From contig OU744735.1 in NCBI GenBank assembly GCA_916613615.1, positions 51,290,082 through 51,354,081 on the forward strand: a stretch of DNA of 64,000 nt. Reading direction: 5' to 3'. This stretch comes from Steromphala cineraria. Lineage: Eukaryota; Mollusca; Gastropoda; Trochida; Trochidae. Position numbers and translations under genes: made by a program. Below are positions 52,747 through 63,289 of the stretch, one piece after another (the stretch's first letter is position 1; every line of letters starts with the position of its first letter). The notes beneath the pieces were generated by a model, which was given only the letters and a program-made list of their open reading frames with translations, was not told the origin of the DNA and ran no database searches.

Positions 52747-55700
52747 CTGAAAAGTAGTTCAAGGAGTTAGTTGCAGTGAAACAATCCTATTACTTTTTAT
52801 TGAAGTATAACTGAAAAGATAACAGCTCAACTGTGAATAAACAACAAAAACTTTGATAAAATTCGAGCCATTGGCTCAGAGGCTCAACATGTTTTCATTT
52901 GATGTATGATATAAGTTATCAAATCAGCAAACATGAAATTCTTTTCCGCTAAGAATCACTAATTAAACAAGAAAAAAGTGAGCATGACTCACATACCCCC
53001 GTCCCCTGACAACTCTGTCTTTCCGTCTCTGTGATTCGGCCAACATGTAAACAATCAGTACGGAATTTTTGTACTGTATTAAACTGTTTTTGTTATACTG
53101 ACAGTATCTCCAAGTATTGTCCTATGCCATGCCAACTTAAAAATATATTAATGTTGGCTGTTTGTATGAAGTCAAATAAGAGAAATCAGCTGTTTGTACC
53201 AAGTAAAATGATACTAAAATCAGCAATTCAAAATTAATTTTCCGGAATCGGCTTTCCAACTCGATAAAGAGTATCATCAGGAGCATCTATAACCAAAATT
53301 TTATTCATCTAGGTACAATAGTTTCTGAGAAAATTAGTCCCCATTGAAGCACCAAGTCTGCTGTTTGTACCAAGTCCAATCAGATTCAAGGGCGATAACT
53401 CCGTCAAAATTAATTTTACGGAATTGGCTTTCGAACTCGATAAAGAGTATCATCAGGAGCATCTTTAAGCAAAATTTTATTCATCTAGGTACAATAGTTT
53501 CTGAGAAAATTTGTCCCCATTGAAGCACCAAGTCTGCTGTTTGTACCAAGTCCAATCAGACATTCAAGGGCGATAACTCTGTCAAAATTAATTTTACGGA
53601 ATCGGCTTTCGAACTCTATCACGAGTATCATCAGGAGCATCTATATATTAAATTTTGTCCCCATTGAACCCTATAAAACTAAGTTAAAAAAGTGGCATTT
53701 CCATGAAAACGGCCAAAAATTAAAATTCTAGAATCCTACAGATGGTCAGGAATTGATGAGAATGACATGTTTAACAATTCTGCAAAGTTTGGTTAATGTA
53801 GACCAAATAGTTTCGGAGATATGTGACCGGACCAAAGGACGGGCGGACGGGCGGACGGGCGGACGGGCGGACGGAATGACTACTATATACCCCCGCTTAC
53901 TTTGTAACGTGGGTATAATTAAAGATTAAGATTATTTATTTTTATTTTATTCATTAACAGAGAACAAATATTCCAGGAGTGATTCAAAATGAAAATCAAA
54001 ATGTCATAGCTCATTTATTTTGCTTTGGTTTTTAGGTTATGACCTATTATTTGGGGTTACAGGGTCAACAAATTTACAATTAAGAATCTCCATTGGCCAA
54101 GGAGTCTGCACACAACTTTTCAACTCTCAAGACTCTTTGGAACTTGAAAAGAAGAAACAAGCAAAAAATTGAGCGTGGCTCAATAATACCCCCGACCGTA
54201 TTCTCGATCCAGCTATCCTAGTAATGAAGGATGAATTGAATAGTAAAGAGTGAGAGAGTGGCAAGATTGTTAATATATATTAAATGATTCTCAGAGTTCA
54301 GAAGACGATTGTATGTTCAAACTTCTAAGGTGAATTTACTCTTAACAATTCTCATTCAAAAATGTAAACAAACCCCATCTGAACAAAAGTTCTAAACTAA
54401 TTTACAAAATACCAATGGATATGAAACCAGTGTCCACCCTGGGCTCCTCAACCCCAGACATCTCCACTACACCGGTACCAATGGTTTCTAAACTTTCCAT
54501 TTTCGAATGTTGTCAAGTCTGGAACCGTTTTGTGTCAAAAGATTATCATGTTACGCCGTGTAAACAATGTCTGTGTCATTTGGTGTTATAACAATCTGGA
54601 GAAGATATTTTAAGTTGAAGGACGTGTTCCTAATCATTTTCTTTGTGAATAAAACATGTTTAAAACAAAAACAGCAATCCGTATCCAACAGAATCACAAT
54701 CCGGAACGCATGAAAAATCAGCCCAGTAGCAATCATTGCCCAAAACATGACACCCTTCCCAAATAAACAGCAATTATCACTTCTTGAAATACGCAAAATT
54801 TATCTGATTATCTGATCGGTATTTGGAAGTATTAATGAATGAGGATTTAAATGATATACGTTTCAATGTATTAGATTGTCTCTCAAAATGACAATTTATT
54901 TAAATTAGTGGTTCAAAGACAAGCATTCTAACATTATCACCAAAAACTTTGCTAAAAACTTTTAAATATCAATACCGATGCCAGCAAATATGATATTCCT
55001 ATACAGTCATGTTATCATGTGAACACAAACTTGCATTTTTGCAATTAAAACAATGCAATTAACTTTGCTTTAGAGCAAAGTATGTGCTAACCCAAAACGA
55101 AATTTCCCATTAAAATCCGTTGTACTGCCCATTACAATCCGGAATCCCAGTAGCAATCACATTCCCAAAGGTGCGTATTACAGGGCGTGATTTTAGTCTT
55201 GGAAATAACATGGTTTCAATATAGACAATATTTTAAAACCAAATCTTCATATTTAAACAGATGGCTCACACAGAATAACTGTAGGATCTAAGGTAATTTT
55301 GTAAAATATTAAATCTTAACCTCTTTTAAAGCTTGCACCGTGCAAAGATATTTCTTTTAATTGTTGGTGGGAGCCTCTTTAAAGTGGTGAATGAAATGTG
55401 CAGGACACTGAAAATTTAAGTCCTTATCTTACTCATCTTCCTCAAGAAGAAATGTTAATTAAGCTTAAATGTTGTGGTGAAAGAAATCTGTTACTAATGA
55501 TCCAATAAGCATAAACTAAAGATCAACTCTTTAAAGAATTATATACACATAGAACTTAATTAAGCACCGCTTATTTTTGTAAAATGTATTCTATTTCTGT
55601 TGACATATTTTGATAAATAAGATGTATTGACCTAACCATATATAACTAGAGGAGTGTTTGCGGGACGCAAAAGCAGAGTAGCCCCGACACTGAGGGTATC

Positions 55701-58700
55701 GCCTTCCACTGTTCCGCCTTCTCCATATAGTCACAAGAAAATGGGCAAATTTTAAAAAAACGAATCATATCTCGATACCTTGACCTTTGAGCTTCAAGGT
55801 CACATACTCAATGATCACTTATATTTGCAAAAACAATAAAATTATGACTACAGATGTGAAACAACTGAAACATGGCCAAATATAACTATTGTCATAGGGG
55901 AAAAACTACATGTTCGAATTTGGATGTTGAAAATCAAAAATAACATTTTAGATCCCTAGTTGACATTCATACACACAAACCATTTTAATCGTGAATGATA
56001 AGAGGCTAGCAGGATATTGAATTTTCAGTACATTTTTCATCAATAATTGATAAAATGCATGTAATCTTAAATTATGTGACTAAATTTGAGATTTATTGAG
56101 TTGAATTTGTTAATCAAACACCTCTCCTCCCTTTAAGATAAAACATGATCTTTTACAGTTGCCAGTTTTTTCTTTGTGAAAATTGATATTTGATAATAAT
56201 TGATATTTTGAGATTTTGAAGGTTCATACTGCTTTAACAATGAACTTGTGGTATGAGGTCATTTACTAATAAGTCATCAATTCAGTCAGGAGAATTATAA
56301 TTTTCACATTGCATCACAAAATATTGACTTTCATTTTCAGTTATAAGGTAACTTTGATTTTTACTCCAAAATACCAAGTTTTTTTAAAACCAGTTATCCA
56401 GAGACTGGAATCGGAAATCGAGAGAAGTTTTCCTTTTTACACTGCTAGATGATCGTTCTATCGAATACTCCTTATGGTTTGCCTTAAAATGTGTATTGTT
56501 CATTATCAGCACCGTTTATCGGTTTGAAAATGGGTGGTGCTTAATTAAGTTCTTTGTGTATACAAATAATTGCCTTCTTTTGATTACACATAAAACAAAT
56601 GAACACATATATCTTACCCATGTTGTTTTTCAATCTCTTTCTTCTTTGTCAAAGTTTCTGCTGCCTCAGCCTTTCTTGCCCAATGGAGGTGATCTTCTCT
56701 TGATCTTGTAGGCCACTTGTCCAAGTCTGGTAGTCCACAATCTCTGCCATCTTTGCTCCTCATTGGCTTCGAACAATGTGAGCAACCTTGGATAGCTCCG
56801 TGACCAAGGTATCCATAGAGCTTCCGAGCAGCTGGGATATCTGCTGCTGCACACATCAGAGCCATCCTCACAGTCACAGGGTCAGACACGCCAGGAACAT
56901 ACATCGGAACACCATTCCACAGAGCTTTCAGTTCTGATACCAACGGATCTAGAAAAGAGGCTAGGCTTTCAGGCTCTTTAGAAAGAGGAGGCAAAAGTCC
57001 AACTAAAACACAATTCTCCTTCTTGAATCTCTCTTCCCTTGGCAGGTTAAGGAACACCAGGTATATTGCTCCCACAGACTTATCCGACCTCCTACTAAAC
57101 GGTTGGTACCAATCCACATTGATCATGCACCCAAAGTCATGAGGTTTGTTCAGAAAATCTGTATTTCCAAAGTTTACAAAGTTCTTCCAAATACTACCAT
57201 CATATACATCTGCATATAGATCTGGTGGCATGTCTCTGTGTCTCCATAAATTACACTTTTCAATGAAGTGGCATCTCTGTAATAGTCTCTCAAGGCTGTC
57301 AATGACACTATTGAAACAGTACACTTTCAAAGGGGAATAGGAAACTCTACCATCTTTCAATATCACTTTCTCAACAAGGGTCGTGTCACATTTAACTTTC
57401 CCTTTCGTTCGGTTTGATCGATCAGCCGATCGGCAGCTATACACTGGGTTGTCACACTTCTTTGGAAACAAGACACCACCAATGTCAAGTACAACACTGT
57501 TGAAGTCGTGAAGCGCACAGCAGTTTGGACAGACAGCATATTTTTTGAAAGTGTCGCAGTCAATACCAATAAGTTTTCGGGCAGTATGCAAAGTTTTGGC
57601 TATTATGCTGGCACACAGTTTGCAGACATTAGAAAATGGAGCCAAAACGGAAAATATCTGACTTAAAAGCACAAGCAACTTTGAGAGGCAGGAGTCACTA
57701 AGATTGTGCGCCAACTGAATTGAAATCAACGAGGAAATAATCCATGTGATGATGTTTGAACAATTGTTCTTCTCACTGTCTTGGTTAACAGCATCCTCAG
57801 TAAGGCAGTCCAGTTGTGGCACAGACTGAAGAAAAATAAACAAGAAAACAATTAAATACACTACACTGAAAGATTAATGGTTAATTCACAGTCTTCAACT
57901 CACTTCATTCTAAAAAGTCCATCTCATTACAAGGCTTAGGTGCAAGTTCATAACTAAAATAAACAGTCAGAGTCGACCATATCCCCCGCCAAGTGGGAAA
58001 AATTTGAAATACATTGACCAAGCATTGTGAAACTATTCTAAATTTTTCTTTGTTGATTTTTTATGCTATTCAAGTCATTGTGTTAAACTGCACAAAATGA
58101 TTGTCGAACATCCCATTATTTCCAAGTCTGTCCTTGAATGATATAGTAAGTTTTGTGGTTTTAACATATTTATTAAAGGAAAAACTGGATTAGCAAGCAA
58201 GCAGAGAACTGCTTAATCAAATTAAATTAAAGTATATACAGATGTGACAATGACGTACACATGGGCGTAAGTTTTGTTTCTTCAGAAACTGGCAAAATAA
58301 ATACACCAAAAAGTTGTATCTAATCTGAAGAAGTTGGTAATTCAAAGCCACACTGAACTAGATAAAAAGGTTAAAACCCTAAGGGCACAATGGTACATGG
58401 TGATTGTTCCACATACCAAGTTAAGGTTTTTTAACTATGATTTGGAAACAATATATAAGTTGTGTTTCCATGGAAACAGTCAAAAATGATAGTCAGAAGA
58501 AGTTGAAAACTCTAAAAGGGACAAGGTGACATGATGATTGTTCCAATTAACCTCATATTAGGCCTGAAAGATATAGAATTCAGTTCATTTCATCAGGGCT
58601 CTAGACATGTTTGCACTGTATAAATACTCAGGTCATCATAATCATTATCATTATTATTATATTATGAGTCAATCTATGGGTTACACTATCAAATTGGTTT

Positions 58701-61246
58701 TGAAAAGTGTGCATCTTATTTTGTTCCTCTGCAATAGTCTTCAAAATATGTTCAGCTTGTCTAACACATGAATAACAAAATTACCATTGTCTGAACCATA
58801 TATTTTCATAGATTTTTATGTTACTTTAATGAATAAAAAAAATTTATGTTTATGTTCAAATAGTCTATTTGACCCTCTCCCGTTGTCAGCAAAGTAGGAA
58901 AATCTATTTTGTGTCAATGTGTTCCTCCTTCAAAATATCGATTACAGAAGTATTTAGGGTTATTATTGTATTATTAGGTGCATTCTATGCGTTAGTATGC
59001 CTTAAGATTTGTTAATATTATGTATGAATTTTAATTTAGAGTTGTTACTTTTTGTGTTAACCAGTAGCCCTTATGTAACACTGCACCAAGGCTGATACCA
59101 AAAGTCTTTTAGGTCTGATGAGATTGGACAATTCATTGGGAAAATTAATTTTTCCCCTCTAATATAAACATATTTTCTTCTGATTTTTTAATTTGGACCT
59201 GGTTGTGAAAAGGTCAAGATTTTCTACCACATATAATAGTTCGAATACTAGAGTTGTGGTGATGCATCGATTTGCATCATATCGTGATATTTAATCAGGA
59301 GATACTTGTACCATGAAACAGTTTAATAGTGTCACCTGTGACACTTATTATGACTTAAATTAGGATTTTGCCTAGCTGAGCTGCCTGTACATAACATCTC
59401 TCTGGAGCAATTAAGTTGTTCTGGAGCAGAAGATGAAAATAGGCTTTTAGGGTCATGACCCCAGTAATGTATAACCCCTTATTTGGGGAAAGAGAGTCAC
59501 CAAATCTATGAATTAAGGCCCCTACTAGCCAAGGTGCCTGCACACAAAGTTTATATCTCCTTCAGGGTTTAAGGCTTTTCCTCATTGGCCAAGGACCCTG
59601 CACATAAAATGGCACCTGTTCCATTGGCTGAGGCATATAGCACTAAAGCTTCTAAATGGAAGCAGAAAGGCAGAAGCAAGGAAGACTGGCAGAGCAAAAC
59701 AGCTATAGGTTGTCTCATGCAGAGGCAAAAGATAACGAGCTAACTCCCTCCACCTCAAACCTCCCCCAGTCTCTATCAAAGGCAATCAACACAGGTGTGG
59801 AAGCAGCCAAGAACAATGGATACACTCATTGAAATTGCAATCATTCACTTCCTATTAAATTTACAGATACAGAATTGGGCTCAGATAAATGCTAATTACC
59901 ACACCTATTCAAGTTCTAACGTCTCTCCAGGCAGATCAAACCGAAATAAAGAAGGAAAATATATTGTACCAGGACTACTAATTTTTACAGCCAGGGCTCT
60001 AAGTGACAGGTTTTTACTCTTTGAAAAGGTGAACATTTTACCTTAATTTAAGCCCAGAATGTGAAAAAAAGAAACTTTGAGCCCTGATATTCAAAACTGA
60101 ACATTATGTAGTTTAGAACAGTTGAGTAAAGTGAATGACCAAATTAACACTAGTGAGTCTAAACTTTTGACAGGAAGTATAGCATCATCATCATCATTGT
60201 GTTTTGTGCTTTGGTCTTGTCTGCTTGTAATTACAGATCTTAGCTGAGTTAGCTAACTGTGTTCCTTCTTCGGCCAATCACATGAGTTCACACTGAAGAC
60301 AGTTTCCTATCTCTAATTTGTTTACAGCAAGATCTTAGGAAACGGAACAATTTCCCGATGAAAAAAACCAGGGGTGATATTACGGAGAGTATCGGAACCG
60401 GTATTGAGACATAGGTGATTGAGGATAACATAATACATGCATATTTATAATCAATACTCACATTATGAGTATTTTCTGCTGTGGGCGTTCCTCTCTCAGT
60501 TTTTCTTCGTTCTATCTCTGCATCTGTAAAGTAATCCTTGAAAATAAAATACTTTTTTTCTAAAAACAACTTGTCTGATGTACTATCATTGTTTGTTTCA
60601 AGGAAGAGTTGAGCAAGGGAAAATTTGAAAGATATATACAAACAATGATTCAGCTACTGATAAGATAATCTGGTCACACAGTTAGATGTTTATCATCTGA
60701 TATATAGACAAAATATTGAAAAACTATGATAATAAATAACAAATTGGAAAAAAAATAATTATAAACTAACTTAACTAAGAGTTATTGCCTATGTAGCTCA
60801 TCAGAATTCTGCATTATTTACCATACAAATTTGATGACATAATTTTAACATTGACTATTTGCTGGTCAAGGTTTGCATATGAGGTGAAGCTGTGTGTAAG
60901 ATATCAAGAGAATCAGGTCAACAGTTCTTGAGATATTGAGTTTCAAAGATAAATTGACGAAGTCTCTTTGTGACCTTGAAATGAAAGTCAAGGTCACGAA
61001 CCCTGTTTGAAAAATTACTCTCACTGTGGTGAACCTATATGCAAAATATGAAAAGTATGTAATAGATCTTGTGTTATTCCATTTCGTACGGACATACGGA
61101 CGCTACCAAATACTATATCCCCTACTTCGCGCTAATCGCACGGCGGAGGATAATTAAAATCGATGTTGTATTATAATATAGAATTACATACCAAGCTGCT
61201 CGAAGCGACGCTTTCTCTTGGCATACTTCGACTCAATATCGTTCAT
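51420..61246 (-). CDS. tnp2-type (Transposase_21, CACTA/EnSpm-related) transposase-like protein, spliced gene
   Basis: Four exons on the minus strand, 61192-61282, 60462-60523, 56618-57825 and 51420-52746, join in one frame across three GT-AG introns whose phases all match. From the ATG at 61246 the product is 883 aa. In order it has a lysine/arginine-rich N terminus, a putative zinc-binding CPNC...C...C region (residues ~138-170), DVYDG-IWK (~245-253), NVDWYQPF with Asp277, NLPREERF-KEN, AADIPAARK with Asp368, a GCSHC knuckle (~386-390), IDPMHNLFLGT with Asp463, MHLHCHLKES and FWLFSFERYNG (~616-626). These are hallmarks of the tnp2 family of DDE-like transposases. The C-terminal third (~796-878) resembles the tail seen in animal members. 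No stop or frameshift interrupts it. No CACTA-type inverted repeats were found nearby, so it may be an isolated coding copy or a retained host gene. Catalytic residues cannot be assigned with certainty. Confidence 0.85.
53225..53660 (+). repeat. Internal tandem repeat of ~177 bp inside the dispersed element
   Basis: GGCTTTC-AACTC followed by GAGTATCATCAGGAGCATCT recurs with GGCTTTC near 53250, 53426 and 53604, giving periods of 176 and 178 bp. Between these are TTTATTCATCTAGGTACAAT, CACCAAGTCTGCTGTTTG and GGGCGATAACTC. The third unit is truncated. The period matches the satellite's, but the sequence is unrelated by eye. Confidence 0.75.
53841..53872 (+). repeat. Octamer microsatellite GGGCGGAC x4
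   Basis: Four perfect copies of GGGCGGAC lie directly before the terminal hairpin of the dispersed element. Shorter GGAC/CGGAC runs occupy the equivalent place at about 50818-50845 and 61085-61098, so the run is part of the element family's 3' structure. Confidence 0.85.
54030..54150 (+). repeat. Dispersed repeat fragment, copy 1
   Basis: It shares phrases with 59440-59600: TTATTTGGGG, then ATTGGCCAAGGAGTCTGCAC here against ACTAGCCAAGGTGCCTGCAC there, followed by an AACTTTT or AAGTTTA stretch and CTC. The two copies lie in different introns of the tnp2-like gene and in the same orientation. Confidence 0.5.
54155..54205 (+). repeat. 5' end of a hairpin-terminated dispersed element
   Basis: AAACAAGCAAAAAATTGAGC is followed by the completion of a 6-bp hairpin (TTGAGC-GTG-GCTCAA) and AATACCCCCGACC. 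This matches the layout of the start of the element at 52965. No matching 3' terminus follows within the next kilobase, so this is a truncated or solo end. Confidence 0.5.
55640..55930 (+). repeat. Dispersed repeat fragment with TCAAGGTCA motif
   Basis: The segment is locally richer in G+C (GCGGGACGCAAAAGCAGAG and CCCCGACACTGAGGG), then carries CTTGACCTTTGAGC and TCAAGGTCA at 55794-55802. The same nonamer is in the repeat at 60850-61156. TCAAGGTCA is a known monomeric nuclear-receptor site type (ERR/FTZ-F1). No coding capacity. Confidence 0.4.
56618..57825 (-). CDS. Coding exon 3 of the tnp2-like gene: zinc-finger region and first half of the transposase domain
   Basis: The 1208-bp exon follows the strong acceptor TTTTTCTTCAG and ends CATGG before GTAAGA. 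The open frame extends 36 bp upstream into the intron to an ATG, but its first 12 codons come from the polypyrimidine tract and are not coding. The exon carries CPNC, DVYDGSIWKNF, MINVDWYQPFSRR, IYLVFLNLPREERFK, the PLSKEP segment, LVSELKALWNG and AADIPAARKLYGYLGHG followed by GCSHC. All are in the order expected for the tnp2 family. The last codon is split: GG plus G from exon 4 gives Gly, then YRF. Confidence 0.9.
57826..60461 (-). other. Intron 2 of the tnp2-like gene (2.64 kb)
   Basis: It begins GTGAGT and ends TTTTTCTTCAG. Near 57970-57992 is a short GTCGACCATATCCCCCGCC resembling the 5' end of the hairpin-terminated repeats. At about 58360-58600 is a degenerate segment with GGTGATTGTTCC and ATGATTGTTCC 150 bp apart. 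At 59440-59600 is a dispersed repeat fragment. An ATT/ATC-rich simple stretch lies near 58635-58665. The ORFs of 62-83 codons in this interval show no splice context or recognisable domain. Confidence 0.65.
59440..59600 (+). repeat. Dispersed repeat fragment, copy 2
   Basis: It is homologous to 54030-54150 (TTATTTGGGG, GCCAAGG, CCTGCACACAAAG). A third, partial unit, CATTGGCCAAGGACCCTGCA, follows at about 59583, so this copy includes a short internal duplication. Confidence 0.5.
60462..60523 (-). CDS. Coding exon 2 of the tnp2-like gene
   Basis: The 62-bp exon lies between the acceptor CTTTACAG and the donor GTGAGT. Its first two bases (AT) complete the Asp codon begun by G at the end of exon 1, and it then encodes AEIERRKTERGTPTAENTHN, ending in phase 0. 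Exon 3 also starts in phase 0. The polypyrimidine tract is weak, so this exon is supported mainly by the two-sided phase match. A longer open frame (60288-60641) covers it, but most of that is intron. Confidence 0.65.
60850..61156 (+). repeat. 3' end of a hairpin-terminated dispersed repeat
   Basis: It ends with ACGGACATACGGACGC, TATATCCCC...GGCGGAGGATA and ATTAAA, the same order of GGAC units and terminal stem as at 50890 and 53920. Upstream it carries TGACCTTGA-AATGAAAG-TCAAGGTCA (60971-60996), a perfect 9-bp inverted repeat. It lies within intron 1 of the tnp2-like gene, 35 bp from the end of exon 1. Confidence 0.55.
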
Positions 61247-61282
61247 CTTGTGGTTGTATTCTGGGTTATACACCGATTCATT
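61192..61282 (-). CDS. Coding exon 1 (N terminus) of the tnp2-like gene
   Basis: The 91-bp exon follows TTTGCAG and ends before GTATGT. It encodes NESVYNPEYNHK then MNDIESKYAKRKRRFEQL and leaves one base (G) that completes an Asp codon with exon 2. The first internal ATG (61246) has A at -3 and A at +4, so I take it as the start. The reading frame is open back to the acceptor, so 12 more residues could be coding if a further upstream exon exists. The basic KRKRR stretch could act in nuclear import or DNA contact; that is inference. Confidence 0.7.
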
Positions 61283-61889
61283 CTGCAAAGATTCAAATAT
61301 TGAGGTCCATTTCACAATAGCAACCAAGCAAAGACCAATTAACCTTCCAATAAATCTTATTTTTCATAAAGTTTTTTAATAGCTAGTAGGTATTTATCCA
61401 GTTTTGTTGATGGTTCTTTGAGTGAAAACTAAAAACATCATAAAACATTTATCCAAACATACGAAGTTACAGTAAATGAAATTCATGACTGACACCAGGT
61501 GCTGTGCGCCTTTTGTAGTATAAAGCTTTTGGAAAAATGTTTGGATAAAAAAGAAAGATTTTAAATAATTATGTTGTATACACTAGCCTGTTGTACTGTA
61601 GTACAACAATCAAAGTGCATGACTGTCATGTTTTCAGAAACCACTGTAACATTTCAAGGTAGTAACTGTCCATTCCAATGTTACATTAAATAGAATTTTT
61701 ATTATATTTTACAACTGACACAATACCATTACAGAGTTTCTGTGTCATACACCATTGTGATGTAGTAAAATCTAAAACCTTTCCATAACATTTTAAACGA
61801 AGCAATAACATATATATACAATAACACTATATTGACACCATTGGAGCTCTGAATAAGTGACAAAATAATTACTTAATATATATCCTCGG

Positions 61890-62548
61890 GTTACCTATAT
61901 TCGAATGGATTAGCATGTAGTGTTGAATATGCACTAAACATAACAAATAACAACAAATTAAATAGTTTCCATCTTTAGATCACACATTTACTGTCAAAAT
62001 AATCACTGATTCCCATCGAAAGTCCTTCCCTGATTTACGGCATGGCCGCCATTATACTGTCAGTCAACCTTGGGAATTCCTCTATGACGTTACCTATTCC
62101 CGAACACCTGATTGGCCTATACGCTGGAGGGATTCCCTGGAATGTTTCTTCGAAATAGAATGACATGTGACGGTTACAACCCATGTCCAACAAAAACGAA
62201 ATATGTTAACACTAAGCAGATTTCTTAAATATCTGCTCTTTTACTGATTAAAATTTCGATATTTTTCATTCAAAACAATGTCAAAATTACACATGAAACT
62301 AGTCCAGCATATAACTAGAGGCATACGCACTTGCCATGGTGTGCTTGATGTAGGCCCTTGCCGGAATACGAGTTTTTTCTAGATGAACTAACATGAAACT
62401 TTAATCCCGAGCATTTTGCGTCAGTAAACAGCGGAGTTGCTGCTTGTCGATGCGGCAGCTTTAATGACATAATATCCCTCCTTATAACGCGACACATCAC
62501 AAGCAAAATTTGCTGTTCGGAAATTGGGGTCGTTCGAATATAGGTAAC
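61890..62548. repeat. Segment bounded by a perfect 16-bp inverted repeat
   Basis: GTTACCTATATTCGAA at 61890-61905 is matched by TTCGAATATAGGTAAC at 62533-62548. A related GTTACCTATTCCCGAAC lies inside at about 62089. The arms could be terminal repeats of a short element, but no clear target-site duplication flanks them. They could instead be members of the local motif cluster. Confidence 0.5.
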
Positions 62549-63171
62549 TGGACGATACATATTGTTGACATTTTAAGAGACCTGTGTCAATTTTTACTAA
62601 TAATTTGGGTGTCACCTATTTTCATGGTATTTGTCTTAGGTCAAATTACGACCACATAACACCTTTAGAAGTACTATATTTTACTGATTTTCAAACCTAT
62701 GAAGCTATTGTAAATTACGTTCAAACTAAAATTTGCTACATGTTCAATTTTTTAAAATGTTCAGTAAGTTCTCACATAGACACAAATATTAGCATTGAAA
62801 GTAACCATATAGAACTGCTAAATGAAAATAATATTCAGGCTACAAAGTGTTTACAGAAAACTTCATTGCTTTTTTTGGAACAGAAATAACATCAACTTGC
62901 TGAAATACGATCAGCTAGAAACTTTGCCATGAGAGATTTTGGAAAAAATCGTTAATAAATAATTCCAAAAAGTTCAGTAGAGAAACGCATGAAATAACAA
63001 AATAGTTTAATCACTGAGTCACTGATTTGCTGCTTTGAACCATGCAGAACAACTGATCAACAAAATAACTGCTAACTGATAGGGACCAATGAATGGAGAG
63101 TGAGAAATTATGCAATTTGTAAATACCACGAAAATAGGTTACACATGAAAATAGGTAACTTGAGGGTTACA

Positions 63172-63289
63172 CACAGGGGCACGGCACGAGTAAATTTCTA
63201 AAAAAAAAACCTGGTTCTTAATAAATTGACAATTTATTAAGAACCAGGTTTGTTTTTTTTTAGAAATTTACTCGTGACGTGCCCCTGTG
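63172..63289. mobile_element. Foldback element: near-perfect 118-bp palindrome with 6-bp flanking direct repeats
   Basis: The left arm starts CACAGGGGCACG and runs through CGAGTAAATTTCTA, an A-run and ACCTGGTTCTTAATAAATTG. After one central base at 63229 the right arm repeats this in reverse and ends GCCCCTGTG. The arms are 57 and 60 bp and differ by one substitution (ACGGCAC against ACGTCAC) and a small change in the A/T run. GTTACA flanks both sides (63166-63171 and 63290-63295), consistent with a target-site duplication. There is no coding capacity. The family is not identifiable from one copy. Confidence 0.75.

Larger units (their letters stand above)
52965..53922 (+). mobile_element. ~960-bp non-autonomous dispersed element with terminal hairpins
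   Basis: It starts AAACAAGAAAAAAGTGAG. A small hairpin, GTGAG-CATGA-CTCAC, follows, then ATACCCCCG. It ends with TATACCCCCGCTTAC...GTAACGTGGGTATA, a second hairpin, and ATTAAAG. Inside are a ~177-bp tandem repeat (53225-53660) and four GGGCGGAC octamers (53841-53872). A related 5' end is at 54155-54205, and related 3' ends are at 50853-50890 and 61110-61156. There is no significant ORF. Repeats of this design are common in bivalve genomes, from general familiarity and not a database result. Confidence 0.6.
52747..56617 (-). other. Intron 3 of the tnp2-like gene (3.87 kb), rich in dispersed repeats
   Basis: It begins GTAAGA and ends TTTTCAG. It contains a complete-looking ~960-bp dispersed element, a 5' end fragment of a related element, and two other repeat fragments listed separately. 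The stretches 54206-55640 and 55930-56610 show only AT-rich sequence with no supported gene. A short dispersed phrase, ACAATCCGGAA with a nearby CCCAGTAGCAATCA, occurs at about 54697-54735 and again near 55135-55160 with 17 bp fewer between the two halves. Confidence 0.8.

Noticed and set aside
56614..57861. A stand-alone 415-aa secreted protein starting with a hydrophobic MYLIVFLFIFLQ signal peptide
   Set aside because: That hydrophobic stretch is the translated polypyrimidine tract of a splice acceptor (TTTTTCTTCAG). The frame also ends at a TAA inside a GTAAG donor.
49109..61921. CACTA at about 49109 and TAGTG at about 61917 as transposon ends around the tnp2-like gene
   Set aside because: The bases inside the two pentamers do not match as inverted repeats, and such pentamers are frequent by chance.
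62315..62889. Small ORFs (62315-62560 and 62421-62615 minus, 62584-62889 plus) as genes or exons
   Set aside because: They overlap each other, lack recognisable domains and have no convincing flanking splice sites in a compatible phase.
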